DNA of 6,785 nucleotides from Cellvibrionales bacterium UBA5860 (GTDB lineage: Bacteria; Pseudomonadota; Gammaproteobacteria; Pseudomonadales; Porticoccaceae), in contig DJFY01000040.1 in the NCBI GenBank assembly GCA_002431545.1, forward strand, positions 1 to 6,785. The letters are read 5' to 3'. Below are positions 6,094 through 6,785 of the stretch, piece after piece. The notes beneath the pieces are model-generated. The model ran no database searches. It saw only the letters and a list, made by a program, of their open reading frames with translations, and had not been told where the DNA came from. The translations under genes and the position numbers were made by a program. How positions within the stretch are numbered: position 1 is the first letter of the stretch; each line of letters opens with the position of its first letter.

Positions 6094-6785
6094 ATGAGGT
6101 CGAATATCTTTCGCGCCATTCTGATTGCGCTGCTGACGCTGCCAGCGGCCATTTGGCATGCGCCCGTAACCGCGGTGTCTCTTTCTGACAACGATAGCAA
6201 AACGCCCTCGACCGGAGCGGCGGCAGATACCCTGCTACTCGATAACACGAGCACTTTCCTGCCCGTCGAACAGGCTTTTCGGGTCGACCCGCAAGTCACA
6301 CAGAATAAAGTCACTCTCGACTGGCAAATGGCGCCAGGTTACTACCTCTACCGGCATATGTTTGCCTTTAGCGTACAGCGCGGCACTTCCAGTGTGCCGC
6401 TGGCAAACCCCCAATTCGAGGCCGGCCAGTTTATTTACGACGAATACTATGGGCGCGAACTCGAGGTATTTTACCGACAGACCCGCGTCGCGGCGACGCT
6501 GCCGGATACGCCTGAGGTTATTCACCTACTGGTAAGCTCCCAGGGATGCGCCGATGCCGGACTTTGTTATCCACCGCGCACACAAATATTCGAGATCGAC
6601 CGGTCCACGGGCGCGGCCACCGAGATCACCGCCACGACTCCAGCCAACATCGGCACACTCGAACCCGATGCTCCCCAGATCAACAGCAATGTCGCACTTA
6701 TGCTGCTCTTTGCAACGCTGGGCGGCGCCATCCTCAACCTGATGCCCTGCGTGTTTCCCGTGCTTTCGATCAAAGCACTGAACCT
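6094..6785 (+). CDS. dsbD: Thiol:disulfide interchange protein DsbD, N-terminal part (partial)
   Basis: First 230 residues of the transmembrane reductase that passes electrons from cytoplasmic thioredoxin to periplasmic DsbC, DsbG and the cytochrome c maturation branch. A signal peptide is evident (MRSN then a hydrophobic stretch to about residue 28). It is followed by the immunoglobulin-like n-domain with DEYYGRE (116-122) and QGCADAGLCYPP (150-161), whose Cys152 and Cys158 correspond to the family's reactive pair (Cys103/Cys109 in E. coli). The first membrane helix of the central domain begins near 198 and carries LNLMPCVFPVLSIKAL; Cys219 corresponds to the membrane-domain redox Cys163 of E. 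coli. The remaining helices and the C-terminal thioredoxin-like domain lie past the right edge. ATG at 6094 is chosen for the good signal peptide; the Shine-Dalgarno is weak (GAG near 6084). The gene is divergent from DUF2333. Confidence 0.96.
   Translation, partial: MRSNIFRAILIALLTLPAAIWHAPVTAVSLSDNDSKTPSTGAAADTLLLDNTSTFLPVEQAFRVDPQVTQNKVTLDWQMAPGYYLYRHMFAFSVQRGTSSVPLANPQFEAGQFIYDEYYGRELEVFYRQTRVAATLPDTPEVIHLLVSSQGCADAGLCYPPRTQIFEIDRSTGAATEITATTPANIGTLEPDAPQINSNVALMLLFATLGGAILNLMPCVFPVLSIKALN

Overview
This 6.8 kb window is ordinary, densely packed chromosomal DNA. It most likely comes from a gammaproteobacterium of the Pseudomonas / marine Cellvibrionales-type breadth. The evidence is protein content only: an MrcB-type PBP1B with a short basic N-terminus, the DUF2333 inner-membrane protein, a PAS-GGDEF-EAL protein and DsbD, on a moderately GC-rich background. 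I see no tRNA, rRNA, CRISPR array, insertion sequence, phage gene or toxin-antitoxin pair, and no new multi-gene defence or biosynthetic system.

Layout. (1) At 1-1030, minus strand, is the N-terminal 343 residues of penicillin-binding protein 1B, running off the left edge and apparently starting at TTG. (2) At 1031-1148 is a divergent intergenic region with possible overlapping promoters. (3) At 1149-2174, plus strand, is a complete PfkB-family sugar/nucleoside kinase of the adenosine kinase-like type. (4) At 2171-4702, minus strand, is an 843-residue cytoplasmic PAS-PAS-PAS-GGDEF-EAL protein. Its stop codon physically overlaps the kinase stop. The GGDEF half is degenerate and the EAL half keeps its catalytic residues. 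(5) At 4703-4851 is a gap with two weak inverted repeats. (6) At 4852-5892, minus strand, is a DUF2333 inner-membrane protein, carrying a perfect 29-bp odd palindrome in its linker. (7) At 5893-6093 is a second divergent intergenic region with an inverted repeat built from two CATAAT-like hexamers. (8) From 6094 to the right edge, plus strand, is the N-terminal part of thiol:disulfide interchange protein DsbD.

Working together. DUF2333 and the PAS-GGDEF-EAL gene are co-directional and could share a transcript; the others alternate in direction and look like separate units. Three of the five genes (PBP1B, DUF2333, DsbD) act in or across the inner membrane. The GGDEF-EAL protein probably lowers c-di-GMP in response to a PAS signal, and the kinase probably serves purine or sugar salvage. 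No common pathway is demonstrated.

The most unusual observations are the perfect palindrome in DUF2333, a near-identical motif of about 17 nt in both divergent intergenic regions, the GNDEF substitution, and the TTG start of mrcB close to an A8 run.
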